DNA of 64,000 nt from JBKBKC01 sp046294265 (GCA_046294265.1 JBKBKC010000001.1:62001-126000); one strand, 5' to 3'. Counted from the stretch's first letter, positions 17,567 to 26,472 are shown. Notes: generated from the sequence alone by a model not told the origin. Translations and numbers: made by a program.

Positions 17567-19809
17567 TTCCAGAACCTCCCCCACTGCCGATTCAGGCCGG
17601 GCGCGTGGTAGCCGCGCACTTCTTCATACAGGCGCCCGTCAACCTCCAGCCGGGCACCGCCATCGCGACCGAAGGGACGCAAGACTGTGGTCGAGGTCTG
17701 GCGCGACGGCTTGCCCAGAACCCAGGCAAAGGGGATCTCGATGCGGATGCCCTTGTCGAACGACCCGCTGCCAAAGTCCCGCGCGCTGACGTTGGTCTTG
17801 GTCGCAAAGGCTCCGACCCGCCAGCCGTTGTCGAATTCGCGGTCGATCGAGAGGGTCGCACCGACATCGCCCGCCAGATAGCGGCCCACGTCCAGTTGGA
17901 CATGAAACCCTTGCGCAAGCTCGTAATACGCGCTGACATGCCCTGTGGCCACGCGATAGGTGGTCGGCCCGCCGGGCGAGGCGGCATCCGTCTCGTAGAT
18001 CGTCGCGGGCAGCTTGAACCCAAGCCCGCCATCGGGCGCGCGCTGCGCGACATAGTTCACCTCGGCCCCCAGCGCAAAGCGACTGCCCACCGGTTTCCAA
18101 AGCACCTCGGCCGAGACGCCGCCGAACATCCGTTCCAGATAGCCCGCGGACACCCGCCCATAGAGGTCCGGCCCCAGCGTCGTGTTCCAGTGCAGCGCCA
18201 GCTTCTCGATCGCCGTCGTGCCCTCCGCGTCATACCAATAGACCGCCGAGCGCACCGGTTGCAGCCGACCGCGCGACGGCAGCGGGGGCCGGTCGTCAAG
18301 ATTGCCCAGCACCTTCTGCGTCACTGCACCCTGCAGGTAGACGCCGGGCGCGAGATCATACCGAAGAGTGCCGCGCACCCCGATATCCAGCTTGGCCGGG
18401 GCGTTCTGGTCAAAGAGGCGAAGGCGCTGATAGGGTGCCAGCGACCAGGTGTAGGCCGGGTAAAGACCCGCCTCGCGCGACATCCCCGCGGGCCGGGCGC
18501 CCGCCGACCCGATGCGGGCGCGGGCCTGCACCGCCGCGGCACCGTCCGGTGCGAATTCCAGCGCCTCGATGTCTGACCGGCGAAGCACCACGCTTGCGGT
18601 CGCCATCCCGTTCACCAGCGGCACGATCTCGAACGTCTCGACCGAGGGCGGCATGACCTGCGACATGGCGCGGGCCGCGCGGCCTGCCGCCTGGGCCCCT
18701 GCATCGTATCGGCTGTTGCGGATGCGCAACTCTGCGCGCGTGCCCTCGGCCCGCAGTCCCTCGACCCGGATGCCATCCGCCGCCAGCAGCTGTGACAGCC
18801 TGGCCACCAGCCTGTCCTGCGCGCCGGGTTCCTGCACCCAGGCCGTGCCCCAGCCCAAGGCGCCCGCGCTCTGGCGCGGTGCCACGGGAACAGGTGAACT
18901 TTCGACCGATCCGGCAAAAGGGCGGTCCCTGGGGTTCAGCGTCACATGCCCGGCGATCCCGAAGGTCGAGCCATACATGTAATAGGCCCCGACCCGCGCG
19001 CCCGGGGCAAGCGCGTATTCCAGGCCGAGGTTTACAGGGCTCTTGCGCCGGAACGTGCCGCGGCGACCGACCTCTTCGGCATAGGCATCGCTGGAATATT
19101 CCAGTTTGAAGTCCAGCCGCTCGTTCACCTGCCATTCAATGCCGCCGAAGGCTGCGGCGGGGCCTCGAAACCAGGTGTTCGTGTTGAAGTTGCCGCCAAA
19201 GCCGACCGTGATAGGCGGACGCGCCCCGAAAGGCGAACCGATCGACCCGGCGCTGCCCAGCCGACCCCAGCCAAGGCCCAGTGTCGCCTTGATCTGCGGG
19301 GCGACCTGCTTGGTCGCCACCACGTATTCCCCGGCCAATATGCCGGTTCCCGCGAAATCCTGCAGGCCAACGGTCACGGCGGGCAGATAGCGGCCCTCCT
19401 TCAGCACCTGGTAGCGCAGGTCAAAGCTGCGGTCGAAATAGGTCTCGAACTGGTTTTCGCCGGAACAGTCGGGCGGGCAGAGGTTCCGGTTCCAGTCGCG
19501 GATCCCGAGGAAACGAAAGCTGCCGGACAGGCGGGGCGTGATCTGGAACGACAGCGTGGTGCGGCTGATCGGGCCAAAATGCGCCGAGGTTACCGAAAGC
19601 TGGCCGTCCGGCTGCGCCTCGCCTGAGGGCATGTCGATCAGGCCCGTTGCGCCGTAGTGGTTCAGGGTCGGGGCGCGACCCGCCCGCAGCTCGCCATCCT
19701 GCGCCGCCCCCATGCCAGCCACGGCCACCAGCGCCGCCGTGCCTGCCGCAAGGGCACATGCGGAGGCCGACGGGGTTCGCATGGCGCGGAACAGATCAAA
19801 GGCGGACAT
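17563..19809 (-). CDS. yjbH: YjbH/GfcD-family outer-membrane exopolysaccharide protein
   Basis: A 748-residue predicted outer-membrane beta-barrel protein of the YjbH (GfcD) family. A long signal region ends at AGMGAAQ (about residue 36). The start of the mature part is diagnostic: NHYGATGLIDMPSGEAQPDG with SFRFLGIRDWNRN soon after. Residues ~320-410 form a small alpha/beta BON-like insertion, and the C-terminus ends in LNRQWGRFWK. In enterobacteria yjbEFGH is RcsB-regulated and needed for an extracellular polysaccharide. The gene is coupled to yjbF by an ATGA overlap and lies 89 bp after the CapD-like gene. Confidence 0.9.
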   Translation of the reverse strand: MSAFDLFRAMRTPSASACALAAGTAALVAVAGMGAAQDGELRAGRAPTLNHYGATGLIDMPSGEAQPDGQLSVTSAHFGPISRTTLSFQITPRLSGSFRFLGIRDWNRNLCPPDCSGENQFETYFDRSFDLRYQVLKEGRYLPAVTVGLQDFAGTGILAGEYVVATKQVAPQIKATLGLGWGRLGSAGSIGSPFGARPPITVGFGGNFNTNTWFRGPAAAFGGIEWQVNERLDFKLEYSSDAYAEEVGRRGTFRRKSPVNLGLEYALAPGARVGAYYMYGSTFGIAGHVTLNPRDRPFAGSVESSPVPVAPRQSAGALGWGTAWVQEPGAQDRLVARLSQLLAADGIRVEGLRAEGTRAELRIRNSRYDAGAQAAGRAARAMSQVMPPSVETFEIVPLVNGMATASVVLRRSDIEALEFAPDGAAAVQARARIGSAGARPAGMSREAGLYPAYTWSLAPYQRLRLFDQNAPAKLDIGVRGTLRYDLAPGVYLQGAVTQKVLGNLDDRPPLPSRGRLQPVRSAVYWYDAEGTTAIEKLALHWNTTLGPDLYGRVSAGYLERMFGGVSAEVLWKPVGSRFALGAEVNYVAQRAPDGGLGFKLPATIYETDAASPGGPTTYRVATGHVSAYYELAQGFHVQLDVGRYLAGDVGATLSIDREFDNGWRVGAFATKTNVSARDFGSGSFDKGIRIEIPFAWVLGKPSRQTSTTVLRPFGRDGGARLEVDGRLYEEVRGYHAPGLNRQWGRFWK

Positions 19810-19898
19810 GCTTTACCCGATATTCTCGTCGTGACCTTAGGTGTGGATGCGGGCAGCGGCAACGGCCAACTCGCGCCCGTGACCGCAAGGGGCCCCGC

Positions 19899-21815
19899 CT
19901 ATGGCAAAGACGCAACCTTCGTGGCCGCAGGACCTTCGTATTCGGCCAGATGGTCGCGCACGACGGCGCGCGCCGCGACGGAGTCTCCGGCTGCAACGGC
20001 GGCGCGCAACGCCCGCAGGGCCGCGGCAAGCTGCAACTCGCTCAGGCTGCGCTCCTCGGCGCGCAGGATCTTTGGATGCGGCGTGGTCAGGAGACCCTCT
20101 CCGATCAGCAGTTCCTCATGCAACTTTTCCCCCGGGCGCAGACCCACGACCACAATCTCGATATCCCCGTCGGGGCGTTCGGCGGTGCGCACGCTGTATC
20201 CTGCGGCCTCGATCATCTGATGCGCAAGATCGCGGATGCGCACCGGCTTGCCCATGTCAAGGACATAGACATCGCCACCGCGCGACCGCGCCGTGTCGGA
20301 AAACGAGCCGGCCAGCAGCACGAGGCGCACCGCCTCAGAGATCGTCATGAAATAGCGCGTCACATCTTCATGCGTAAGGGTTACCGGCCCCCCCCGCGCG
20401 ATCTGTTCGCGAAACAGCGGGATGACCGAGCCGGATGACCCCAGCACATTGCCGAAACGCACGATCGAGAACACGCAGTGGGTGGACCGTTTGGCAAGGT
20501 CCTGCACCACCAGTTCGGCCAACCGCTTAGAGGCGCCCATGATGTTGGTGGGGCGCACGGCCTTGTCGGTGGAGACCAGCACGAACCGCCGAACGCCCAC
20601 CTCGCAGGCCGCGTCGCCCATGGTGCGCGTGCCCAGCACGTTGTTGGCAAGGCCCGCGATCGGGTTGGCCTCGACCAGCGGCACATGCTTGTAGGCCGCG
20701 GCATGCAGCACCACCTCGACCTCGTTCTCGCGCATCACCATCCGCGCCATCCGCGAATCGGTCGTGGAACCCAGCACCGGCACGATGTCGATACCCAGGC
20801 CCTGGCTCAGTTCGCGCAGCTCGCGGTCAATGGAGTAAAGCGCGATCTCACTGACGTCGAACAGCACAAGCCTGCGGGGGCGCAACACCAGCAACTGGCG
20901 GCAAAGCTCCGATCCCACCGAGCCGCCCGCGCCGCTGACCAGCACCACGCGGTTGGCATAGGCATCGGCCGCCGGGGCAAGCACCTGATCCACCTGATGG
21001 CGGTTCAGGAATTGCCCGGGGATCACGGTCGTCAGCGAATTCACCAGCGCCTCTTCGCCCACCAACTGGGCGAACGACGGCACCGACATGACCTGCAGCT
21101 TCGCCTCGGTCATGCGCCGCGCGATCTGGGATAGCTTGGGCGCCGATACCGATGGCATCGCAAGGATCACCCGGTCCACCTCAAGTCGCTTGGCCAGCAT
21201 GGCAATCCGGTCCGAATTGTGGATACGCAGACCCGCCAGCGTCATGCCGTGCAGCGACGCATTGTCATCGACAAATCCCACCGGCAGAATGCTTTGATGC
21301 GCACGCAGCGCTGCCGCAAGTTGCACACCTGTGTTGCCAGCACCATAGATCAGGACGCGCCGACGCGGCACGCCAAGCCGCAGGGTCCATTGCAGAAGCT
21401 GCAGCAGCAGCACCCGGATGGACACCGCCAGAAGAAAATAGATCAGCCCGAACAGGATAACCCCGGTGACGGGGAAATACGGCCCAATGTTGGACAGAGA
21501 GACGACAAAGCTGATGACCAGCAGGACCGTGACCACCGCCGTGCGCAGGACAGCCAGCGATTCGTAGGCCTTGAGCTGCACCCGGTGCATCCCGAGCAAC
21601 GCCGAAAACACCCCCGCGCACAGGCTCACAATCGGAAATTGCCAGCCGAGGCGCGCTATGAAGGGCCAGACCGGAACCGCGCTGTAAACAACCACGCTGG
21701 ACAAAAACAGCGCCAGTGGCGCACTGAAGCAGTCGATCCCGAGCAAAAGCAGGCGCTTTTGCGACCGGGACATGCGGTCAACCGTGGAGAACAGGATTGT
21801 GCGGATTGCCTTCAT
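19899..21815 (-). CDS. CapD/WbpM-like nucleotide-sugar 4,6-dehydratase, membrane-bound
   Basis: A 638-residue protein with four transmembrane helices in the first ~135 residues. Next is a Rossmann-type domain (RVLIYGAGNTGVQLAAAL) and then the SDR dehydratase domain with VLVSGAGGSVGSELCRQLL. The active site has the MxxxK form (STDKAVRPTNIMGASKR), with Met in place of the usual Tyr, as in WbpM, PglF and FlaA1. It likely makes a UDP-4-keto-6-deoxy sugar for surface polysaccharide. The ATG at 21815 is favoured by AGGTGG 8 nt upstream; a GTG at 21827 is possible. It is the first gene of the yjb operon. Confidence 0.92.
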   Translation of the reverse strand: MKAIRTILFSTVDRMSRSQKRLLLLGIDCFSAPLALFLSSVVVYSAVPVWPFIARLGWQFPIVSLCAGVFSALLGMHRVQLKAYESLAVLRTAVVTVLLVISFVVSLSNIGPYFPVTGVILFGLIYFLLAVSIRVLLLQLLQWTLRLGVPRRRVLIYGAGNTGVQLAAALRAHQSILPVGFVDDNASLHGMTLAGLRIHNSDRIAMLAKRLEVDRVILAMPSVSAPKLSQIARRMTEAKLQVMSVPSFAQLVGEEALVNSLTTVIPGQFLNRHQVDQVLAPAADAYANRVVLVSGAGGSVGSELCRQLLVLRPRRLVLFDVSEIALYSIDRELRELSQGLGIDIVPVLGSTTDSRMARMVMRENEVEVVLHAAAYKHVPLVEANPIAGLANNVLGTRTMGDAACEVGVRRFVLVSTDKAVRPTNIMGASKRLAELVVQDLAKRSTHCVFSIVRFGNVLGSSGSVIPLFREQIARGGPVTLTHEDVTRYFMTISEAVRLVLLAGSFSDTARSRGGDVYVLDMGKPVRIRDLAHQMIEAAGYSVRTAERPDGDIEIVVVGLRPGEKLHEELLIGEGLLTTPHPKILRAEERSLSELQLAAALRALRAAVAAGDSVAARAVVRDHLAEYEGPAATKVASLP

Positions 21816-21827
21816 CGCATGGTCCAC

Positions 21828-21861
21828 CTGTCACTTGCCGCCTACTGTCACTTTCCGCCTA
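21828..21861 (-). repeat. 17-bp tandem direct repeat at the CapD-like gene start
   Basis: CTGTCACTTGCCGCCTA (21828-21844) is followed directly by CTGTCACTTTCCGCCTA (21845-21861): two units, one mismatch. On the coding strand of the exopolysaccharide operon the units end 12 bp before the chosen ATG, with GTGACAG repeated at a 17-bp period. This is a candidate binding site for a regulator or a translational control element. It is not a match to a site I know. Confidence 0.6.
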
Positions 21862-22227
21862 GGGCCCGCACCGACACCGGCCGAGCGACCGCAAATCCAA
21901 AGTTCCGTATGCGGCCACCATTACGCGAATGGACAGCCACCGAATAATGCAAACCTGTGCAGCGACCCCACTTGGTGCACAATCTCCGCGCATGCCGCAA
22001 TGCAGAATCACACTTTTCCCCGCCAGAGTTGCAGGAAGGCCAAGGGCGGCGGACCTTTCAAGGGAATGTACGCGCGATTGAGGCACTCCCGCAACGGGGC
22101 GTCCGCACGGTGTCACCCCGCACCCTCCCCGGCCCCGGTCGCGCCCGCCCCTGCAGGGCCGCGGCCATGCCGCGCGGGTCGGCTGCGACGGTCGGGGGCA
22201 CCGGCGAGGCTGCACGCTTTTACCGAA
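21862..22227. other. Divergent intergenic region, no gene seen
   Basis: This is the middle of the 486-bp gap between the CapD-like gene and ugpB. It is less GC-biased than its surroundings around 21890-22030 and holds no convincing coding frame on either strand; open frames here lack a Shine-Dalgarno and have the wrong codon bias. It must contain the promoter of the exopolysaccharide operon. The short inverted element CCACTTGGTGCAC near 21966 is too weak to name. Confidence 0.5.
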
Positions 22228-22260
22228 CGGTCACAAAACCCTCAAAGCACTGTCACCCGA
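22228..22260 (+). promoter_or_regulatory. Probable PHO box upstream of ugpB
   Basis: Three consecutive 11-bp units can be read: CGGTCACAAAA, CCCTCAAAGCA and CTGTCACCCGA. The first and third carry 6 or 7 matches to the PhoB half-site consensus CTGTCAC/T, followed by 4 bp, and the middle one is degenerate. The array ends 41 bp before the ugpB ATG, a normal place for a PhoB-activated promoter. PhoB control of ugp is well established in E. coli and rhizobia. Here it is an inference from the motif. Confidence 0.65.
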
Positions 22261-22301
22261 TCATGAGAACTGCGCTCCACCGACCCCAATGGAGGTTCAT
22301 G

Positions 22302-23603
22302 ATGCGTAAGTCCCTGTTTGCTGCCACGGCAGCGCTGTCCCTGTCCACCGCGGGCGCGTTCGCCCAGACTGAAATCGTGCTTTGGCACGGCCTTGGAGGC
22401 GCCCTTGGCGAGGCCACCAACGCGCTCGTCGAATCGTTCAACGCCGCGCAGTCCGACTATCGCCTGACACCGATCTACAAAGGCTCCTACGAGGAGACCC
22501 TGACTGCCGCCATCGCCGCCTTCCGCGCGGGCGAGCACCCCAACATCGTGCAGGTGTTCGACGCCGGGGCCGCAACCGTGATCGGCGCCAAGGGTGCCAC
22601 GATCGCCGCCGCCGACCTGCTGGAGCAGTTCGGCACAAAGCCGTTCGATGCAGACGACTACATCCCCGGCGTTCGCAACTTCTACGCCGACGCCTCGGGC
22701 AAGATGGTCGGGATGCCGTTCAACTCCTCGACCCCGATCATGTATATCAACGACGGCGCGCTGGCGAAGGCCGGTGTGACCGCCCCAAAGACCTGGGAAG
22801 AGTTCGAGGCCATCGCGCCGAAACTCCTCGAAGCGGGCTATATTCCGCTGGCGCAGTCGCACCTGCCCTGGATCTTTACCGAAAACTTCATGTCACGCCA
22901 CAACCAGCCCTTCGCCACCAACGCAAACGGTTTTGAAGGCGCCGACGGCACCAAGATCCTGATCGACAACCCTGCGCTGAAGGCCCATTTCTCCAAGCTG
23001 AAGGAATGGCGCGATGCGGGTCTGTTCGGCTGGTTCGGCACCGGCTGGAACGAAAACCAGCAGCCCTTCCAGGAGGACAAGGTGGCGCTGTGGCTGGGAT
23101 CATCGGGTTCGTTCTCGGGCCTCTTGAAATCGGCGACCATGCCCTTCTCGGCCGCCGAACTTCCCTATTGGGCAGGTGTCGAGGGTGCCGGCACCAACAC
23201 CTTCATCGGTGGTGCCGCCCTCTTTGCGATGTCGGGCAAATCGGATGCGGAGAACAAGGCCTCGGCCGCCTTCTTCGAATTCCTGTCCTCGCCCGAAGTG
23301 CAGGTGAGCTGGCACAAGGCGACGGGCTACGTTCCGGTAACGCCCGCCGCCTATGAACTGGCCAAGTCGCAGGGCTACTACGACGAATTCCCGGCTGCCG
23401 AAGTGGGCGTGCGCCAACTTCTGTTGCCCGGTTCGGACAACACCCGCGGCTACCGCATGGGCTTCTATGTGCAGATCCGCGACGTGATGAACCGCGAATA
23501 CAGCCGCATCCTGAACGGCGAGGCCACCGTCGACGATGCGTTCAAGGCCATCGAGACCGAAGCCAACGAGCTTCTGTCGCGCTTTGCCCGCACCGCCAGC
23601 TGA
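22302..23603 (+). CDS. ugpB: sn-glycerol-3-phosphate ABC transporter, periplasmic binding protein
   Basis: A 433-residue binding protein with signal peptide MRKSLFAATAALSLSTAGAFA. The mature protein starts with the UgpB-typical TEIVLWHGLGGALG. It continues with IYKGSYEETLTAAIAAFRAG and later NSSTPIMYINDGALAKAG and TGWNENQQPFQEDKVALWLG. It binds sn-glycerol-3-phosphate and glycerophosphodiesters for import as a phosphate and carbon source. Two ATGs stand in tandem; the second (22302) is 6 nt from GGAGG and is preferred. A PHO-box-like array lies upstream, and a strong hairpin follows the stop. Confidence 0.96.
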   Translation: MRKSLFAATAALSLSTAGAFAQTEIVLWHGLGGALGEATNALVESFNAAQSDYRLTPIYKGSYEETLTAAIAAFRAGEHPNIVQVFDAGAATVIGAKGATIAAADLLEQFGTKPFDADDYIPGVRNFYADASGKMVGMPFNSSTPIMYINDGALAKAGVTAPKTWEEFEAIAPKLLEAGYIPLAQSHLPWIFTENFMSRHNQPFATNANGFEGADGTKILIDNPALKAHFSKLKEWRDAGLFGWFGTGWNENQQPFQEDKVALWLGSSGSFSGLLKSATMPFSAAELPYWAGVEGAGTNTFIGGAALFAMSGKSDAENKASAAFFEFLSSPEVQVSWHKATGYVPVTPAAYELAKSQGYYDEFPAAEVGVRQLLLPGSDNTRGYRMGFYVQIRDVMNREYSRILNGEATVDDAFKAIETEANELLSRFARTAS

Positions 23604-23630
23604 TGGTGGCCACGGCACCCGAAACCACCC

Positions 23631-23653
23631 GCGGGGGCGCATCGCGCCCCCGC
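23631..23653 (+). terminator. Intercistronic hairpin between ugpB and ugpA
   Basis: GCGGGGGCGC (23631-23640) pairs perfectly with GCGCCCCCGC (23644-23653) across a 3-nt loop, beginning 27 bp after the ugpB stop. There is no U-tract, so it probably stabilises the ugpB 3' end or causes partial termination. It would favour excess binding protein over permease, as for the xylF/xylH hairpin in this window. Confidence 0.65.
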
Positions 23654-23689
23654 TTCGCGTTGCGCAGGGTCGTTCCTGCCGCACCGCCG

Positions 23690-24571
23690 ATGAAGCGGAT
23701 GCAGTTCCGCAGTCCGGTGTATCCGTGGCTCTTGCTGCTGCCGCAGATGTCCATCGTCCTAGTGTTCTTTTTCTGGCCTTCATGGCAGGCGATCCAGTCG
23801 TCGTTCTACCTCGAAGACCCGTTCGGCTTTTCCTCGACCTTCGTCGGCTTCGAAAATTACACCAACGCGCTCGGCAGCCGCGAATACGCGCGCACCGCGC
23901 GGTTCACGGTGCTCTTCACCGCCATCGTCACCTTCCTGTCGCTCGCGCTCGCGCTCCTTCTGGCGGTCAAGGCCGATGCGGTGATCCGCGGGCAGGCCAG
24001 CTACAAGACCTTGCTGATGTGGGTCTACGCCATTGCCCCGCCGGTCGCAGGCCTGATGGGTGTCATGTTTTTCGATCAGCATATCGGCCCCCTTACCGAT
24101 TTCGCCCGCCTCTTCGGCTGGGACATGCGGGTGGGCCTGAATTACTGGGACACGGCCTTTGCCATGACCGTGGTCTCGGTGTGGAAACAGGTGCCCGTGA
24201 ATTTCATCTTCTTCCTTTCGGGGTTGCAGGCGATCCCCGCGAGCGTGCGCGAGGCGGCACTGATCGATTGCCGATCCGCCGCGCGCAGGTTCTGGACAAT
24301 CACCTTCCCGCTGCTCGCGCCCACCTCGTTCTTCCTCCTGATCATCAACATCACCTACGCCCTGTTCGACACCTTCGGCGTCATCGACGTGATGATGCGG
24401 GGCGAGCCCGGCGACAAGCCGCGCACGCTGGTCTATCAGGTGTTCCTCGACGGGTTCCGGGGCAACGATCTGGGCGGGTCCTCGGCACAGTCGGTGATCC
24501 TGATGATCGTGGTCTTCGCGCTGACGGTGGTGCAGTTCCGCATCATCGAACGCCGCGTGCATTATTCGTGA
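23690..24571 (+). CDS. ugpA: sn-glycerol-3-phosphate ABC transporter permease UgpA
   Basis: A 293-residue inner-membrane permease, six transmembrane segments, with the EAA loop around residue 190 (IPASVREAALIDCRSAARRF). The frame is open back to an ATG at 23603 overlapping the ugpB stop, which would give 322 residues. I prefer the ATG at 23690: it gives the normal UgpA length, starts at MKRMQFRSPVYPWLLLLPQ, and leaves the 10-bp hairpin outside the coding region. No clear Shine-Dalgarno supports either choice. It is followed after 6 bp by ugpE. Confidence 0.92.
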   Translation: MKRMQFRSPVYPWLLLLPQMSIVLVFFFWPSWQAIQSSFYLEDPFGFSSTFVGFENYTNALGSREYARTARFTVLFTAIVTFLSLALALLLAVKADAVIRGQASYKTLLMWVYAIAPPVAGLMGVMFFDQHIGPLTDFARLFGWDMRVGLNYWDTAFAMTVVSVWKQVPVNFIFFLSGLQAIPASVREAALIDCRSAARRFWTITFPLLAPTSFFLLIINITYALFDTFGVIDVMMRGEPGDKPRTLVYQVFLDGFRGNDLGGSSAQSVILMIVVFALTVVQFRIIERRVHYS

Positions 24572-24577
24572 GGGGCC

Positions 24578-25420
24578 ATGCATAAGAGCACCTGGACCGA
24601 CCACCTTATCCTGATCCTCGGCTGCCTCTTCATGGTGGTGCCGGTCGTGGCGGTGTTCCTGTCCTCGACCCACGACTACGTGGAGGTCTATCGCAACGGG
24701 ATGCAGGCCACGTTCGGCGACGATTTCGCCAAGAACTACGGCAACGCGATGTTCCGCGAGGGCGGGTTCACCAAGACGATCACGGGCACCACGATGCTGG
24801 TCAACTCGATGATCCTGGGCCTGGGGTTCGCGGTCGGCAAGATCATCGTGTCGATGCTTGCGGCCTATGCAATCGTCTATTTCCGCTTCCGGTTCGGCAC
24901 GCTGGCCTTCTGGATGATCTTTGCCACGCTCCTGTTGCCGCTGGAGGTGCGCATCCTGCCATCCTACGAGATCGTGCAGAAACTGGGGATGCTCAACTCG
25001 TGGTCTGGCCTCATCATCCCGCTGATTGCCTCGGCCACCGGCACGTTCTTCTTCCGCCAGTTCTTCAAGTCGGTGCCGGATGAGCTGTTGGAGGCCGCAA
25101 GGATCGACGGTGCGGGGCCCTTCCGGTTCTTCATCGACATCCTTGTGCCGCTGTCGAAAACCATGATCGCGGCCATCTTCATCATCATGTTCGTCGTGGG
25201 CTGGAACCAGTATCTCTGGCCAACCCTGATGACCACCGAGGAAGGGTATTTCACCCTCGTCCGCGGCATCCGCCAGATCACCAACGTCTGGGCCGGCAGC
25301 CAGATCCCCGATTTCCCGCAGGCCATGGCGCTGGCCATCATCGCCATGTTGCCGCCCGTGCTGGTCGTCGTGATCTTCCAGCGCTGGTTCATCAAGGGCC
25401 TTACCGAAAGCGACAAGTGA
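24578..25420 (+). CDS. ugpE: sn-glycerol-3-phosphate ABC transporter permease UgpE
   Basis: A 280-residue permease with six hydrophobic helices and the UgpE-specific periplasmic loop after helix 1 (SSTHDYVEVYRNGMQATFGD). The EAA motif is in DELLEAARIDGAGPFRFF. It pairs with UgpA to form the channel. The start is 6 bp after the ugpA stop with GAGGGG just before the ATG, rather close for an ideal ribosome site. The stop is directly abutted by the ugpC ATG. Confidence 0.95.
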   Translation: MHKSTWTDHLILILGCLFMVVPVVAVFLSSTHDYVEVYRNGMQATFGDDFAKNYGNAMFREGGFTKTITGTTMLVNSMILGLGFAVGKIIVSMLAAYAIVYFRFRFGTLAFWMIFATLLLPLEVRILPSYEIVQKLGMLNSWSGLIIPLIASATGTFFFRQFFKSVPDELLEAARIDGAGPFRFFIDILVPLSKTMIAAIFIIMFVVGWNQYLWPTLMTTEEGYFTLVRGIRQITNVWAGSQIPDFPQAMALAIIAMLPPVLVVVIFQRWFIKGLTESDK

Positions 25421-26455
25421 ATGGCGACGATCCATATCGACCGGGTTTCAAAGGTTTACACCGGCGGCGTGCGCGCCGTGCATGATGTGTCGATCCCCAT
25501 TGCCGACGGCGAATTCGCGGTGCTGGTCGGCCCCTCGGGCTGCGGCAAATCCACGCTGCTGCGCATGGTCGCGGGGCTGGAGGAGATATCCGAGGGCGAG
25601 GTGCGCATCGGCGACCGCGTGGTGAACAAGGTCGATCCCGCCGACCGTGACATCGCCATGGTGTTCCAGAACTACGCGCTTTACCCCCACATGACGGTGC
25701 GCGGGAACCTCAGCTACGGCCTGAAGAACCGCAAGATGGATACTGCAGAGGTCAACCGGCGCGTGGATGAGGCGGCAGGCATCCTGCAACTGACCGACTA
25801 TCTTGACCGCAAGCCGCGCCAGCTGTCGGGCGGCCAGCGCCAGCGGGTGGCCATGGGCCGGGCCATCGTGCGCGATCCGGCAGCATTCCTGTTCGACGAA
25901 CCCCTGTCGAACCTCGACGCAAAACTCCGCATCGCCATGCGCGGCGAAATCAAGCGGTTGCAGCGCCGCCTCGGCACCACCTCGATCTATGTCACCCATG
26001 ACCAGGCCGAAGCGATGACCATGGCCGACACGCTGATCGTGCTGAACGGCGGGCGGATCGAACAGCAGGGCAAACCGCTGGAGGTCTACCGCCGCCCCGC
26101 CTCGACATTCGTGGCGGGCTTCATCGGCTCGCCCGCGATGAACCTGGTCACCGTGACGGTCCGCGAGGGCCGGGCATTCCTTGGCGATGCGCCCGTTGGC
26201 CCCGCCCCGATCGCGGCGGATCGCGCCATCCTCGGCGTACGCGCCGAGGACTTGCGCCCCGGTGCGGGGGGATTCGACCTGCTCATCGACTATGTTGAGG
26301 AACTGGGGGCCGAAAGGCTTGTCCATGGCACGGTCGCGGGGCAGCCGCTGGTCGTCACCATGGCGCCGGACTATCCGCTGGGCGAGGTGCTGCACCTCGA
26401 GGCCCTGCCCGAGGCGCTCCATTTCTTCGACAGCGGGACGGGCCGCCGGATCTGA
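25421..26455 (+). CDS. ugpC: sn-glycerol-3-phosphate ABC transporter ATP-binding protein
   Basis: A 344-residue ATPase of the MalK/UgpC type. Walker A GPSGCGKST, Q-loop FQNYALYPHMTV, signature LSGGQRQRVAMG, and Walker B FLFDEPLSNLDAKLR are all intact, followed by a C-terminal TOBE/OB regulatory domain (from about residue 235, GSPAMNLVTVTV). It follows ugpE with no spacer. In E. coli the UgpC C-terminal part also senses phosphate status; that is not visible here. It is the last gene of the operon and converges on the ompA-like gene after a 17-bp gap. Confidence 0.96.
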   Translation: MATIHIDRVSKVYTGGVRAVHDVSIPIADGEFAVLVGPSGCGKSTLLRMVAGLEEISEGEVRIGDRVVNKVDPADRDIAMVFQNYALYPHMTVRGNLSYGLKNRKMDTAEVNRRVDEAAGILQLTDYLDRKPRQLSGGQRQRVAMGRAIVRDPAAFLFDEPLSNLDAKLRIAMRGEIKRLQRRLGTTSIYVTHDQAEAMTMADTLIVLNGGRIEQQGKPLEVYRRPASTFVAGFIGSPAMNLVTVTVREGRAFLGDAPVGPAPIAADRAILGVRAEDLRPGAGGFDLLIDYVEELGAERLVHGTVAGQPLVVTMAPDYPLGEVLHLEALPEALHFFDSGTGRRI

Positions 26456-26472
26456 ACGCGCGTCACCCCCGG

